A program made the translations under genes and the position numbers. Shown here piece by piece: positions 13,801 to 27,176 of a DNA stretch of 64,000 bases. The notes beneath the pieces were generated by a model, which was not told where the DNA came from, made no database searches, and saw nothing but the letters and a program-made list of their open reading frames with translations. Where the stretch lies: positions 1,178,001 through 1,242,000 of the forward strand of contig NW_027490135.1 in the NCBI RefSeq assembly GCF_050948175.1, given 5' to 3'. This DNA is from Xylocopa sonorina. Its lineage: Eukaryota; Arthropoda; Insecta; Hymenoptera; Apidae. The stretch's first letter is position 1. Every line of letters begins with the position of its first letter.

Positions 13801-14705
13801 GCGAAGTGTCATGTATTCCTCGGCTACACTTTAAATGAATGTAAATGCGATACTTCCTTGCCAGGAAATAGCGTTTGCAAATGTCTACCTATCGTAGCAA
13901 TAGTGTTTCAATGCTTCTTAAAACGCGATATCGCATCTCATTTCTATGTTTCATGGTAAGATATAACATGATTTGCGAAGAGTTTTGTATTCCTCGTCTA
14001 CACTCCAAATGAATGTGAATGCGATACTTCCTCGCTAGGAAATAGCGTTTGCAGATGTCTACGTATCGTAGCTATAGCTTTCTAATGCTTCTTAAAACGC
14101 GATATCGCATCTCATTTCTATGTTTCATGGTAAGATATAACATGATTTGGGAAGTGTTATGTATTCCTCGTCTACACTTCAAATGAATGTGAATGCGATA
14201 CTTCCTCGCTAGGAAATAGCGTTTGCAGATGTCTACGTATCGTAGCAATAGCTTTCTGATGCTTCTTAAAACGCGAAATCGCATCTCATTTCTATGTTTC
14301 ATGGTAAGATGTAATATGATTTGCGAAGTGTTATGTATTCCTCCTCTACACTTCAAATGAATGTAAATGCGACACTTCCTTGCCAGGAAATAGCGTTTGC
14401 AAATGTCTACCTATCGTAGCAATAGTTTTCTTATGCTTCTTAAAACGCGATATCGCATCTCATTTCTATGTTTCATAGTAAGATATAATATGATTTGCGA
14501 AGTGTTATGTATTCCTCTTCTACACTTCAAATGAATGTAAATGCGACACTTCCTTGCAAGGAAATAGCGTTTGCAGATGTCTACGTATCGAAGCAATAGT
14601 GTTCAAATGCTTCTTAAAACGAGATATTGCATCTCATATCTATGTTTCATGATAAGATATAATATTCATTGCGAAGTGTTATGCATTCCTCGTCTACGAT
14701 TCAAA
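10876..14705. repeat. 11-mer (1915 bp) tandem duplication
   Basis: Copy 1 runs about 10876-12790 and copy 2 about 12791-14705. The unusual sites CTACCGTAG, GCTATAGC, GATTTGGGAAG and the 176-bp marker monomer (11139 and 13054) all recur at an offset of 1915 bp. That is 11 x 174 plus 1, the result of one 173-bp and one 176-bp unit per copy. I saw no difference between the copies at the places I compared, so the duplication is very recent or was homogenised by conversion. Confidence 0.9.
11139..11314. repeat. 176-bp marker monomer with AACTCTATATAATTC insertion variant
   Basis: In this unit the usual TCGTCTACACTTC is replaced by AACTCTATATAATTC, adding 2 bp. Six copies exist, starting at 11139, 13054, 16361, 19494, 22627 and 25412, and none outside this region. 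Their spacings of 1915, 3307, 3133, 3133 and 2785 bp equal 11, 19, 18, 18 and 16 monomers plus 1 bp. They make an unambiguous ruler for the HOR. The altered bases shift the reading frame of the array by two positions. Confidence 0.95.
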
Positions 14706-16091
14706 TGAAAGTAAATGCGACACTTCCTTGCAAGGAAATAGCGTTTGCAGATGTCTACGTATCGTAGCAATAGCTTTCTAATGCTTCTTAGAACGCGAAA
14801 TCGCATCTCATTTCTATGTTTCACGGTAAGATATAATATGATTTGCGAAGTGTTATGTATTCCACATCTACACTTCAAATGAATGTGAATGCGACACTTC
14901 CTCGCTAGGAAATAGCGTTTGCAGATGTCTACATATCGTAGCAATAGATTTCTAATGCTTCTTAAAACGCGATATCGCATCTCATTTCTATGTTTCATGG
15001 TAAGATATAATATGATTTGCGAAGTGTCATGTATTCCTCGTCTACACTCCATATGAATGTGAATGCGATACTTCCTCGCTAGGAAATAGCGTTTGCAGAT
15101 GTCTACGTATCGTAGCAATAGCTTTCTAATGCTTCTTAAAACGCGATATCGCATCTCATTTCTATGTTTCATGGTAAGATATAACATGATTTGGGAAGTG
15201 TTATGTATTCCTCGTCTACACTTCAAATGAATGTGAATGCGATACTTCCTCGCTAGGAAATAGCGTTTGCAGATGTCTACGTATCGTAGCAATAGCTTTC
15301 TGATGCTTCTTAAAACGCGAAATCGCATCTCATTTCTATGTTTCATGGTAAGATGTAATATGATTTGCGAAGTGTTATGTATTCCTCCTCTACACTTCAA
15401 ATGAATGTAAATGCGACACTTCCTTGCCAGGAAATAGCGTTTGCAAATGTCTACCTATCGTAGCAATAGTTTTCTTATGCTTCTTAAAACGCGATATCGC
15501 ATCTCATTTCTATGTTTCATAGTAAGATATAATATGATTTGCGAAGTGTTATGTATTCCTCTTCTACACTTCAAATGAATGTAAATGCGACACTTCCTTG
15601 CAAGGAAATAGCGTTTGCAGATGTCTACGTATCGAAGCAATAGTGTTCAAATGCTTCTTAAAACGAGATATTGCATCTCATATCTATGTTTCATGATAAG
15701 ATATAATATTCATTGCGAAGTGTTATGCATTCCTCGTCTACGATTCAAATGAAAGTAAATGCGACACTTCCTTGCAAGGAAATAGCGTTTGCAGATGTCT
15801 ACGTATCGTAGCAATAGCTTTCTAATGCTTCTTAGAACGCGAAATCGCATCTCATTTCTATGTTTCACGGTAAGATATAATATGATTTGCGAAGTGTTAT
15901 GTATTCCACATCTACACTTCAAATGAATGTGAATGCGACACTTCCTCGCTAGGAAATAGCGTTTGCAGATGTCTACATATCGTAGCAATAGATTTCTAAT
16001 GCTTCTTAAAACGCGATATCGCATCTCATTTCTATGTTTCATGGTAAGATATAATATGATTTGCGAAGTGTCATGTATTCCTCGTCTACAC
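14003..16091. repeat. 6-mer (1044 bp) tandem duplication
   Basis: GATTTGGGAAG and the R-type unit recur 1044 bp apart (R-type starts 14621 and 15665). Copy 1 spans about 14003-15046 and copy 2 about 15047-16091. Single-base differences include GTAGCTATAG versus GTAGCAATAG and CTCCATATG versus CTCCAAATG. This duplication overlaps the end of the 11-mer block, and it lengthens the spacing between successive 176-bp markers here to 3307 bp (19 monomers). Confidence 0.88.
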
Positions 16092-17364
16092 TCCAAATGA
16101 ATGTGAATGCGATACTTCCTCGCTAGGAAATAGCGTTTGCAGATGTCTACGTATCGTAGCAATAGCTTTCTAATGCTTCTTAAAACGCGATATCGCATCT
16201 CATTTCTATGTTTCATGGTAAGATATAACATGATTTGCGAAGTGTTATGTATTCCTCGTCTACACTTCAAATGAATGTAAATGCGACACTTCCTTGCTAG
16301 GAAATAGCGTTTGCAGATATCTTGGTATCGTAGCAACAGAGTTCTAATGCTTCTTAAAACGCGATATCGCATCTCATTTCTATGTTTCATGGTAAGATGT
16401 AATATGATTTGCGAAGTGTTATGTATTCCAACTCTATATAATTCAAATGAATGTAAATGCGACACTTCCTTGCCAGGAAATAGCGTTTGCAAATGTCTAC
16501 CTATCGTAGCAATAGTGTTTCAATGCTTCTTAAAACGCGATATCGCATCTCATTTCTATGTTTCATGGTAAGATATAACATGATTTGCGAAGTGTTATGT
16601 ATTCCTCGTCTACACTTCAAATGAATGTGAATGCGATACTTCCTCGCTAGGAAGTAGCGTTTGCAGATGTCTACGTATCGTAGCAATAGCTTTCTAATGC
16701 TTCTTAAAACGCGATATCGCATCTCATTTCTATGTTTCATGGTAAGATATAATATGATTTGCGAAGTGTCACGTATTCCTCGTCTACACTTCAAATGAAT
16801 GTAAATGCGAAACTTCCTTGCTAGGAAATAGCGGCTGCAGATGTCTAGGTATCGTAGCAATAGAGTTCTAATGCTTCTTAAAACGCGATATCGCATCTCA
16901 TTTCTATGTCTCATGGTAAGATATAATATGATTTGCGAAGTGTCGTGTATTCCTCCTCTACACTTCAAATGAATGTAAATGCGACACTTCCTTGCTAGGA
17001 AATAGCGTTTGCAGATATCTTGGTATCGTAGCAATAGCTTTCTAATGCATCTTAAAACGCGATATCGCCTCTCATTCTATGTTTCATGGTAAGATATAAT
17101 ATGATTTGCGAAGTGTCATGTATTCCTCCGCTACACTTCAAATGAATGTAATTGCGACACTTCCTTGCTAGGAAATAGCGTCTGCAGATGTCTAGGTATC
17201 GTAGCAATAGAGTTCAAATGCTTCTTAAAACGAGATAGCGCATCTCATATCTATGTTTCATGACAAGATATAATACTCATTTCTAAGTGTTATGCATTCC
17301 TCGTCTACGATTCAAATGAATGTAAATGCGACACTTCCTAGCAAGGAAATAGCGTTTGCAGATG

Positions 17365-20300
17365 TCTACGTATCGTAGCAATAGATTTCTAATGCTTCTT
17401 AAATCGCGATATCGCATCTCATTTCTATGTTTCATGGTAAGATATAATATGATTTGCGAAGTGTCATGTATTCCTCGACTACACTTCAAATGAATGTAAA
17501 TGCGACACTTCCTTGCTAGGAAATAGCGTCTGCAGATGTCTACGTATGGTAGCGATAAAGTTCTAATGCTTCTTAAAACGCGATATCGCATCTCATTCCT
17601 ATGCTTCATGGTAAGATATAATATGATTTGCGAAGTGTTATGTATTCCACGTCTACACTTCAAATGAATGTAAATGCGACACTTCCTTGCAAAGAAATAG
17701 CGCTTGCAGATATCTACGTATCGTAGCAGTAGATATCTAATGCTTCTTAAAACGCGATATCGCATCTCATTCCTATGTTTCATGGTAAGACATAATATGA
17801 TTTTCGAAGTGTCATGTATTCCTCGTCTACACTGCAAATGAATGTAAATGAGACAATTCCTTGCAAGGAAATAGCGTTTGCAGATGTCTACGTATCGAAG
17901 CAATAGAGTTCAAATGCTTCTTAAAACGAGATATTGCATCTCATATCTATGTTTCATGATAAGATGTAATATTCATTGCGAAGTGTTATGCATTCCTCGT
18001 CTACGATTCAAATGAAAGTAAATGCGACACTTCCTTGCAAGGAAATAACGATTGCAGATGTCTACGTATCGTAGCAATAGAGTTCATATGATTCATAAAA
18101 CGCGATATCGCATCTCATTTCTATGTTTCATGGTAAGATATAATATGATTTGCGAAGTGTCACGTATTCCTCGTCTACACTTCAAATGAATGTAAATGCG
18201 AAACTTCCTTGCTAGGAAATAGCGGCTGCAGATGTCTAGGTATCGTAGCAATAGAGTTCTAATGCTTCTTAAAACGCGATATCGCATCTCATTTCTATGT
18301 CTCATGGTAAGATATAATATGATTTGGGAAGTGTTATGTATTCCTCGTCTACACTTCAAATGAATGTGAATGCGATACTTCCTCGCTAGGAAATAGCGTT
18401 TGCAGATGTCTACGTATCGTAGCAATAGCTTTCTGATGCTTCTTAAAACGCGAAATCGCATCTCATTTCTATGTTTCATGGTAAGATGTAATATGATTTG
18501 CGAAGTGTTATGTATTCCTCCTCTACACTTCAAATGAATGTAAATGCGACACTTCCTTGCCAGGAAATAGCGTTTGCAAATGTCTACCTATCGTAGCAAT
18601 AGTTTTCTTATGCTTCTTAAAACGCGATATCGCATCTCATTTCTATGTTTCATAGTAAGATATAATATGATTTGCGAAGTGTTATGTATTCCTCTTCTAC
18701 ACTTCAAATGAATGTAAATGCGACACTTCCTTGCAAGGAAATAGCGTTTGCAGATGTCTACGTATCGAAGCAATAGTGTTCAAATGCTTCTTAAAACGAG
18801 ATATTGCATCTCATATCTATGTTTCATGATAAGATATAATATTCATTGCGAAGTGTTATGCATTCCTCGTCTACGATTCAAATGAAAGTAAATGCGACAC
18901 TTCCTTGCAAGGAAATAGCGTTTGCAGATGTCTACGTATCGTAGCAATAGCTTTCTAATGCTTCTTAGAACGCGAAATCGCATCTCATTTCTATGTTTCA
19001 CGGTAAGATATAATATGATTTGCGAAGTGTTATGTATTCCACATCTACACTTCAAATGAATGTGAATGCGACACTTCCTCGCTAGGAAATAGCGTTTGCA
19101 GATGTCTACATATCGTAGCAATAGATTTCTAATGCTTCTTAAAACGCGATATCGCATCTCATTTCTATGTTTCATGGTAAGATATAATATGATTTGCGAA
19201 GTGTCATGTATTCCTCGTCTACACTTCAAATGAATGTAAATGCGACACTTCCTTGCAAGGAAATAGCGTTTGCAGATGTTTACCTATCGTAGCAATAGAG
19301 TTCTAATGCTTCTTAAAACGCGATATCGCATCTCATTTCTATGTCTCATGGTAAGATATAATATGATTTGCGAAGTGTCATGTATTCCTCCTCTACACTT
19401 CAAATGAATGTAAATGCGACACTTCCTTGCTAGGAAATAGCGTTTGCAGATATCTTGGTATCGTAGCAACAGAGTTCTAATGCTTCTTAAAACGCGATAT
19501 CGCATCTCATTTCTATGTTTCATGGTAAGATGTAATATGATTTGCGAAGTGTTATGTATTCCAACTCTATATAATTCAAATGAATGTAAATGCGACACTT
19601 CCTTGCCAGGAAATAGCGTTTGCAAATGTCTACCTATCGTAGCAATAGTGTTTCAATGCTTCTTAAAACGCGATATCGCATCTCATTTCTATGTTTCATG
19701 GTAAGATATAACATGATTTGCGAAGTGTTATGTATTCCTCGTCTACACTTCAAATGAATGTGAATGCGATACTTCCTCGCTAGGAAGTAGCGTTTGCAGA
19801 TGTCTACGTATCGTAGCAATAGCTTTCTAATGCTTCTTAAAACGCGATATCGCATCTCATTTCTATGTTTCATGGTAAGATATAACATGATTTGCGAAGT
19901 GTTATGTATTCCTCGTCTACACTTCAAATGAATGTGAGTGCGATACTTCCTCGCTAGGAAATAGCGTTTGCAGATGTCTAGGTATCGTAGCAATAGATTT
20001 CTAATGATTCTTAAAACGCGATATCGCATCTCATTTCTATGTTTCATGGTAAGATATAATATGATTTGCGAAGTGTCACGTATTCCTCGTCTACACTTCA
20101 AATGAATGTAAATGCGAAACTTCCTTGCTAGGAAATAGCGGCTGCAGATGTCTAGGTATCGTAGCAATAGAGTTCTAATGCTTCTTAAAACGCGATATCG
20201 CATCTCATTTCTATGTCTCATGGTAAGATATAATATGATTTGCGAAGTGTCGTGTATTCCTCCTCTACACTTCAAATGAATGTAAATGCGACACTTCCTT

Positions 20301-23300
20301 GCTAGGAAATAGCGTTTGCAGATATCTTGGTATCGTAGCAATAGCTTTCTAATGCATCTTAAAACGCGATATCGCATCTCATTCTATGTTTCATGGTAAG
20401 ATATAATATGATTTGCGAAGTGTCATGTATTCCTCCGCTACACTTCAAATGAATGTAAATGCGACACTTCCTTGCTAGGAAATAGCGTCTGCAGATGTCT
20501 ACGTATCGTAGCAATAGATTTCTAATGCTTCTTAAATCGCGATATCGCATCTCATTTCTATGTTTCATGGTAAGATATAATATGATTTGCGAAGTGTCAT
20601 GTATTCCTCGACTACACTTCAAATGAATGTAAATGCGACACTTCCTTGCTAGGAAATAGCGTCTGCAGATGTCTACGTATGGTAGCGATAAAGTTCTAAT
20701 GCTTCTTAAAACGCGATATCGCATCTCATTCCTATGCTTCATGGTAAGATATAATATGATTTGCGAAGTGTTATGTATTCCACGTCTACACTTCAAATGA
20801 ATGTAAATGCGACACTTCCTTGCAAAGAAATAGCGCTTGCAGATATCTACGTATCGTAGCAGTAGATATCTAATGCTTCTTAAAACGCGATATCGCATCT
20901 CATTCCTATGTTTCATGGTAAGACATAATATGATTTTCGAAGTGTCATGTATTCCTCGTCTACACTGCAAATGAATGTAAATGAGACAATTCCTTGCAAG
21001 GAAATAGCGTTTGCAGATGTCTACGTATCGAAGCAATAGAGTTCAAATGCTTCTTAAAACGAGATATTGCATCTCATATCTATGTTTCATGATAAGATGT
21101 AATATTCATTGCGAAGTGTTATGCATTCCTCGTCTACGATTCAAATGAAAGTAAATGCGACACTTCCTTGCAAGGAAATAACGATTGCAGATGTCTACGT
21201 ATCGTAGCAATAGAGTTCATATGATTCATAAAACGCGATATCGCATCTCATTTCTATGTTTCATGGTAAGATATAACATGATTTGCGAAGAGTTTTGTAT
21301 TCCTCGTCTACACTCCAAATGAATGTGAATGCGATACTTCCTCGCTAGGAAATAGCGTTTGCAGATGTCTACGTATCGTAGCTATAGCTTTCTAATGCTT
21401 CTTAAAACGCGATATCGCATCTCATTTCTATGTTTCATGGTAAGATATAACATGATTTGGGAAGTGTTATGTATTCCTCGTCTACACTTCAAATGAATGT
21501 GAATGCGATACTTCCTCGCTAGGAAATAGCGTTTGCAGATGTCTACGTATCGTAGCAATAGCTTTCTGATGCTTCTTAAAACGCGAAATCGCATCTCATT
21601 TCTATGTTTCATGGTAAGATGTAATATGATTTGCGAAGTGTTATGTATTCCTCCTCTACACTTCAAATGAATGTAAATGCGACACTTCCTTGCCAGGAAA
21701 TAGCGTTTGCAAATGTCTACCTATCGTAGCAATAGTTTTCTTATGCTTCTTAAAACGCGATATCGCATCTCATTTCTATGTTTCATAGTAAGATATAATA
21801 TGATTTGCGAAGTGTTATGTATTCCTCTTCTACACTTCAAATGAATGTAAATGCGACACTTCCTTGCAAGGAAATAGCGTTTGCAGATGTCTACGTATCG
21901 AAGCAATAGTGTTCAAATGCTTCTTAAAACGAGATATTGCATCTCATATCTATGTTTCATGATAAGATATAATATTCATTGCGAAGTGTTATGCATTCCT
22001 CGTCTACGATTCAAATGAAAGTAAATGCGACACTTCCTTGCAAGGAAATAGCGTTTGCAGATGTCTACATATCGTAGCAATAGCTTTCTAATGCTTCTTA
22101 GAACGCGAAATCGCATCTCATTTCTATGTTTCACGGTAAGATATAATATGATTTGCGAAGTGTTATGTATTCCACATCTACACTTCAAATGAATGTGAAT
22201 GCGACACTTCCTCGCTAGGAAATAGCGTTTGCAGATGTCTACATATCGTAGCAATAGATTTCTAATGCTTCTTAAAACGCGATATCGCATCTCATTTCTA
22301 TGTTTCATGGTAAGATATAATATGATTTGCGAAGTGTCATGTATTCCTCGTCTACACTTCAAATGAATGTAAATGCGACACTTCCTTGCAAGGAAATAGC
22401 GTTTGCAGATGTTTACCTATCGTAGCAATAGAGTTCTAATGCTTCTTAAAACGCGATATCGCATCTCATTTCTATGTCTCATGGTAAGATATAATATGAT
22501 TTGCGAAGTGTCATGTATTCCTCCTCTACACTTCAAATGAATGTAAATGCGACACTTCCTTGCTAGGAAATAGCGTTTGCAGATATCTTGGTATCGTAGC
22601 AACAGAGTTCTAATGCTTCTTAAAACGCGATATCGCATCTCATTTCTATGTTTCATGGTAAGATGTAATATGATTTGCGAAGTGTTATGTATTCCAACTC
22701 TATATAATTCAAATGAATGTAAATGCGACACTTCCTTGCCAGGAAATAGCGTTTGCAAATGTCTACCTATCGTAGCAATAGTGTTTCAATGCTTCTTAAA
22801 ACGCGATATCGCATCTCATTTCTATGTTTCATGGTAAGATATAACATGATTTGCGAAGTGTTATGTATTCCTCGTCTACACTTCAAATGAATGTGAATGC
22901 GAAACTTCCTCGCTAGGAAGTAGCGTTTGCAGATGTCTACGTATCGTAGCAATAGCTTTCTAATGCTTCTTAATACGCGATATCGCATCTCATTTCTATG
23001 TTTCATGGTAAGATATAACATGATTTGCGAAGTGTTATGTATTCCTCGTCTACACTTCAAATGAATGTGAGTGCGATACTTCCTCGCTAGGAAATAGCGT
23101 TTGCAGATGTCTAGGTATCGTAGCAATAGATTTCTAATGATTCTTAAAACGCGATATCGCATCTCATTTCTATGTTTCATGGTAAGATATAATATGATTT
23201 GCGAAGTGTCACGTATTCCTCGTCTACACTTCAAATGAATGTAAATGCGAAACTTCCTTGCTAGGAAATAGCGGCTGCAGATGTCTAGGTATCGTAGCAA

Positions 23301-25470
23301 TAGAGTTCTAATGCTTCTTAAAACGCGATATCGCATCTCATTTCTATGTCTCATGGTAAGATATAATATGATTTGCGAAGTGTCGTGTATTCCTCCTCTA
23401 CACTTCAAATGAATGTAAATGCGACACTTCCTTGCTAGGAAATAGCGTTTGCAGATATCTTGGTATCGTAGCAATAGCTTTCTAATGCATCTTAAAACGC
23501 GATATCGCATCTCATTCTATGTTTCATGGTAAGATATAATATGATTTGCGAAGTGTCATGTATTCCTCCGCTACACTTCAAATGAATGTAAATGCGACAC
23601 TTCCTTGCTAGGAAATAGCGTCTGCAGATGTCTACGTATCGTAGCAATAGATTTCTAATGCTTCTTAAATCGCGATATCGCATCTCATTTCTATGTTTCA
23701 TGGTAAGATATAATATGATTTGCGAAGTGTCATGTATTCCTCGACTACACTTCAAATGAATGTAAATGCGACACTTCCTTGCTAGGAAATAGCGTCTGCA
23801 GATGTCTACGTATGGTAGCGATAAAGTTCTAATGCTTCTTAAAACGCGATATCGCATCTCATTCCTATGCTTCATGGTAAGATATAATATGATTTGCGAA
23901 GTGTTATGTATTCCACGTCTACACTTCAAATGAATGTAAATGCGACACTTCCTTGCAAAGAAATAGCGCTTGCAGATATCTACGTATCGTAGCAGTAGAT
24001 ATCTAATGCTTCTTAAAACGCGATATCGCATCTCATTCCTATGTTTCATGGTAAGACATAATATGATTTTCGAAGTGTCATGTATTCCTCGTCTACACTG
24101 CAAATGAATGTAAATGAGACAATTCCTTGCAAGGAAATAGCGTTTGCAGATGTCTACGTATCGAAGCAATAGAGTTCAAATGCTTCTTAAAACGAGATAT
24201 TGCATCTCATATCTATGTTTCATGATAAGATGTAATATTCATTGCGAAGTGTTATGCATTCCTCGTCTACGATTCAAATGAAAGTAAATGCGACACTTCC
24301 TTGCAAGGAAATAACGATTGCAGATGTCTACGTATCGTAGCAATAGAGTTCATATGATTCATAAAACGCGATATCGCATCTCATTTCTATGTTTCATGGT
24401 AAGATATAACATGATTTGCGAAGAGTTTTGTATTCCTCGTCTACACTCCAAATGAATGTGAATGCGATACTTCCTCGCTAGGAAATAGCGTTTGCAGATG
24501 TCTACGTATCGTAGCTATAGCTTTCTAATGCTTCTTAAAACGCGATATCGCATCTCATTTCTATGTTTCATGGTAAGATATAACATGATTTGGGAAGTGT
24601 TATGTATTCCTCGTCTACACTTCAAATGAATGTGAATGCGATACTTCCTCGCTAGGAAATAGCGTTTGCAGATGTCTACGTATCGTAGCAATAGCTTTCT
24701 GATGCTTCTTAAAACGCGAAATCGCATCTCATTTCTATGTTTCATGGTAAGATGTAATATGATTTGCGAAGTGTTATGTATTCCTCCTCTACACTTCAAA
24801 TGAATGTAAATGCGACACTTCCTTGCCAGGAAATAGCGTTTGCAAATGTCTACCTATCGTAGCAATAGTTTTCTTATGCTTCTTAAAACGCGATATCGCA
24901 TCTCATTTCTATGTTTCATAGTAAGATATAATATGATTTGCGAAGTGTTATGTATTCCTCTTCTACACTTCAAATGAATGTAAATGCGACACTTCCTTGC
25001 AAGGAAATAGCGTTTGCAGATGTCTACGTATCGAAGCAATAGTGTTCAAATGCTTCTTAAAACGAGATATTGCATCTCATATCTATGTTTCATGATAAGA
25101 TATAATATTCATTGCGAAGTGTTATGCATTCCTCGTCTACGATTCAAATGAAAGTAAATGCGACACTTCCTTGCAAGGAAATAGCGTTTGCAGATGTCTA
25201 CGTATCGTAGCAATAGCTTTCTAATGCTTCTTAGAACGCGAAATCGCATCTCATTTCTATGTTTCACGGTAAGATATAATATGATTTGCGAAGTGTTATG
25301 TATTCCACATCTACACTTCAAATGAATGTGAATGCGACACTTCCTCGCTAGGAAATAGCGTTTGCAGATGTCTACATATCGTAGCAATAGATTTCTAATG
25401 CTTCTTAAAACGCGATATCGCATCTCATTTCTATGTTTCATGGTAAGATATAATATGATTTGCGAAGTGT
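17365..25470. repeat. 18-mer higher-order repeat, 3133-bp period, about 2.6 copies
   Basis: Sequence from about 17365 repeats at offset 3133 bp, with copies near 17365-20497, 20498-23630 and a truncated third from 23631. R-type pairs 17928/18798, 21061/21931 and 24194/25064 keep an 870-bp spacing in every copy. Copies 1 and 2 differ at only a few bases that I noticed (for example GATACTTCC versus GAAACTTCC near 19770 and 22903). The first copy carries a one-monomer patch at about 18143-18318, and the third lacks two monomers near 25465. Confidence 0.9.
18143..18318. repeat. One-monomer patch inside the 18-mer HOR
   Basis: Outside these limits the sequence matches the positions 3133 bp to the right. 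Inside, it reads GTGTCACGTATTCC, GCGAAACTTCC, AGCGGCTGCAG and TATGTCTCATGG, where the sister copy (about 21276-21451) reads GAGTTTTG, ACTCCAAATG and GTAGCTATAG. The patch matches the units at about 20057-20235 and 16750-16925 instead. Its length equals the replaced sequence, so spacing is unchanged. This is what a non-reciprocal gene-conversion tract would leave. Confidence 0.75.
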
Positions 25471-26109
25471 TATGTATTCCAACTCTATATAATTCAAATG
25501 AATGTAAATGCGACACTTCCTTGCCAGGAAATAGCGTTTGCAAATGTCTACCTATCGTAGCAATAGTGTTTCAATGCTTCTTAAAACGCGATATCGCATC
25601 TCATTTCTATGTTTCATGGTAAGATATAACATGATTTGCGAAGTGTTATGTATTCCTCGTCTACACTTCAAATGAATGTGAATGCGATACTTCCTCGCTA
25701 GGAAGTAGCGTTTGCAGATGTTTACGTATCGTAGCAATAGCTTTCTAATGCTTCTTAAAACGCGATATCGCATCTCATTTCTATGTTTCATGGTAAGATA
25801 TAACATGATTTGCGAAGTGTTATGTATTCCTCGTCTACACTTCAAATGAATGTGAGTGCGATACTTCCTCGCTAGGAAATAGCGTTTGCAGATGTCTAGG
25901 TATCGTAGCAATAGATTTCTAATGATTCTTAAAACGCGATATCGCATCTCATTTCTATGTTTCATGGTAAGATATAATATGATTTGCGAAGTGTCACGTA
26001 TTCCTCGTCTACACTTCAAATGAATGTAAATGCGAAACTTCCTTGCTAGGAAATAGCGGCTGCAGATGTCTAGGTATCGTAGCAATAGAGTTCTAATGCT
26101 TCTTAAAAC

Positions 26110-26279
26110 GCGATATCGCATCTCATTCTATGTTTCATGGTAAGATATATGATTTGCGAAGTGTCATGTATTCCTCGGCTACACTTCAAATGAATGTAAA
26201 TGCGACACTTCCTTGCCAGGAAATAGCGTTTGCAAATGTCTACCTATCGTAGCAATAGTGTTTCAATGCTTCTTAAAAC
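26110..26279. repeat. 170-bp monomer at the right edge of the 18-mer region
   Basis: Anchors at 26110 and 26280 are 170 bp apart. The unit lacks one T in CATTTCTATG and three bases in GATATAATATGATTT (here GATATATGATTT). It is unique in the window and lies where the 18-mer order breaks down. Confidence 0.9.
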
Positions 26280-27176
26280 GCGATATCGCATCTCATTTCT
26301 ATGTTTCATGGTAAGATATAACATGATTTGCGAAGTGTTATGTATTCCTCGTCTACACTTCAAATGAATGTGAATGCGATACTTCCTCGCTAGGAAGTAG
26401 CGTTTGCAGATGTCTACGTATCGTAGCAATAGCATTCTAATGCTTCTTAAAACGCGATATCGCATCTCATTTCTATGTTTCATGGTAAAATATAACATGA
26501 TTTGCGAAGTGTTATGTATTCCTCGTCTACACTTCAAATGAATGTGAGTGCGATACTTCCTCGCTAGGAAATAGCGTTTGCAAATGTCTACCTATCGTAG
26601 CAGTAGATATCTAATGCTTCTTAAAACGCGATATCGCATCTCATTTCTATGTTTCATGGTAAGACATAATATGATTTTCGAAGTGTCATGTATTCCTCGT
26701 CTACACTGCAAATGAATGTAAATGCGACAATTCCTTGCAAGGAAATAGCGTTTGCAGATGTCTACGTATCGAAGCAATAGAGTTCAAATGCTTCTTAAAA
26801 CGAGATATTGCATCTCATATCTATGTTTCATGATAAGATGTAATATTCATTGCGAAGTGTTATGCATTCCTCGTCTACGATTCAAATGAAAGTAAATGCG
26901 ACACTTCCGTGCAAGGAAATAACGATTGCAGATGTCTACGTATCGTAGCAATAGAGTTCATATGATTCATAAAACGCGATATCGCATCTCATTTCTATGT
27001 TTCATGGTAAGATATAACATGATTTGCGAAGAGTTTTGTATTCCTCGCCTACACTCCAAATGAATGTGAATGCGATACTTCCTCGCTAGGAAATAGCGTT
27101 TGCAGATGTCTACGTATCGTAGCAATAGCTTTCTAATGCTTCTTAAAACGCGATATCGCATCTCATTTCTATGTTT

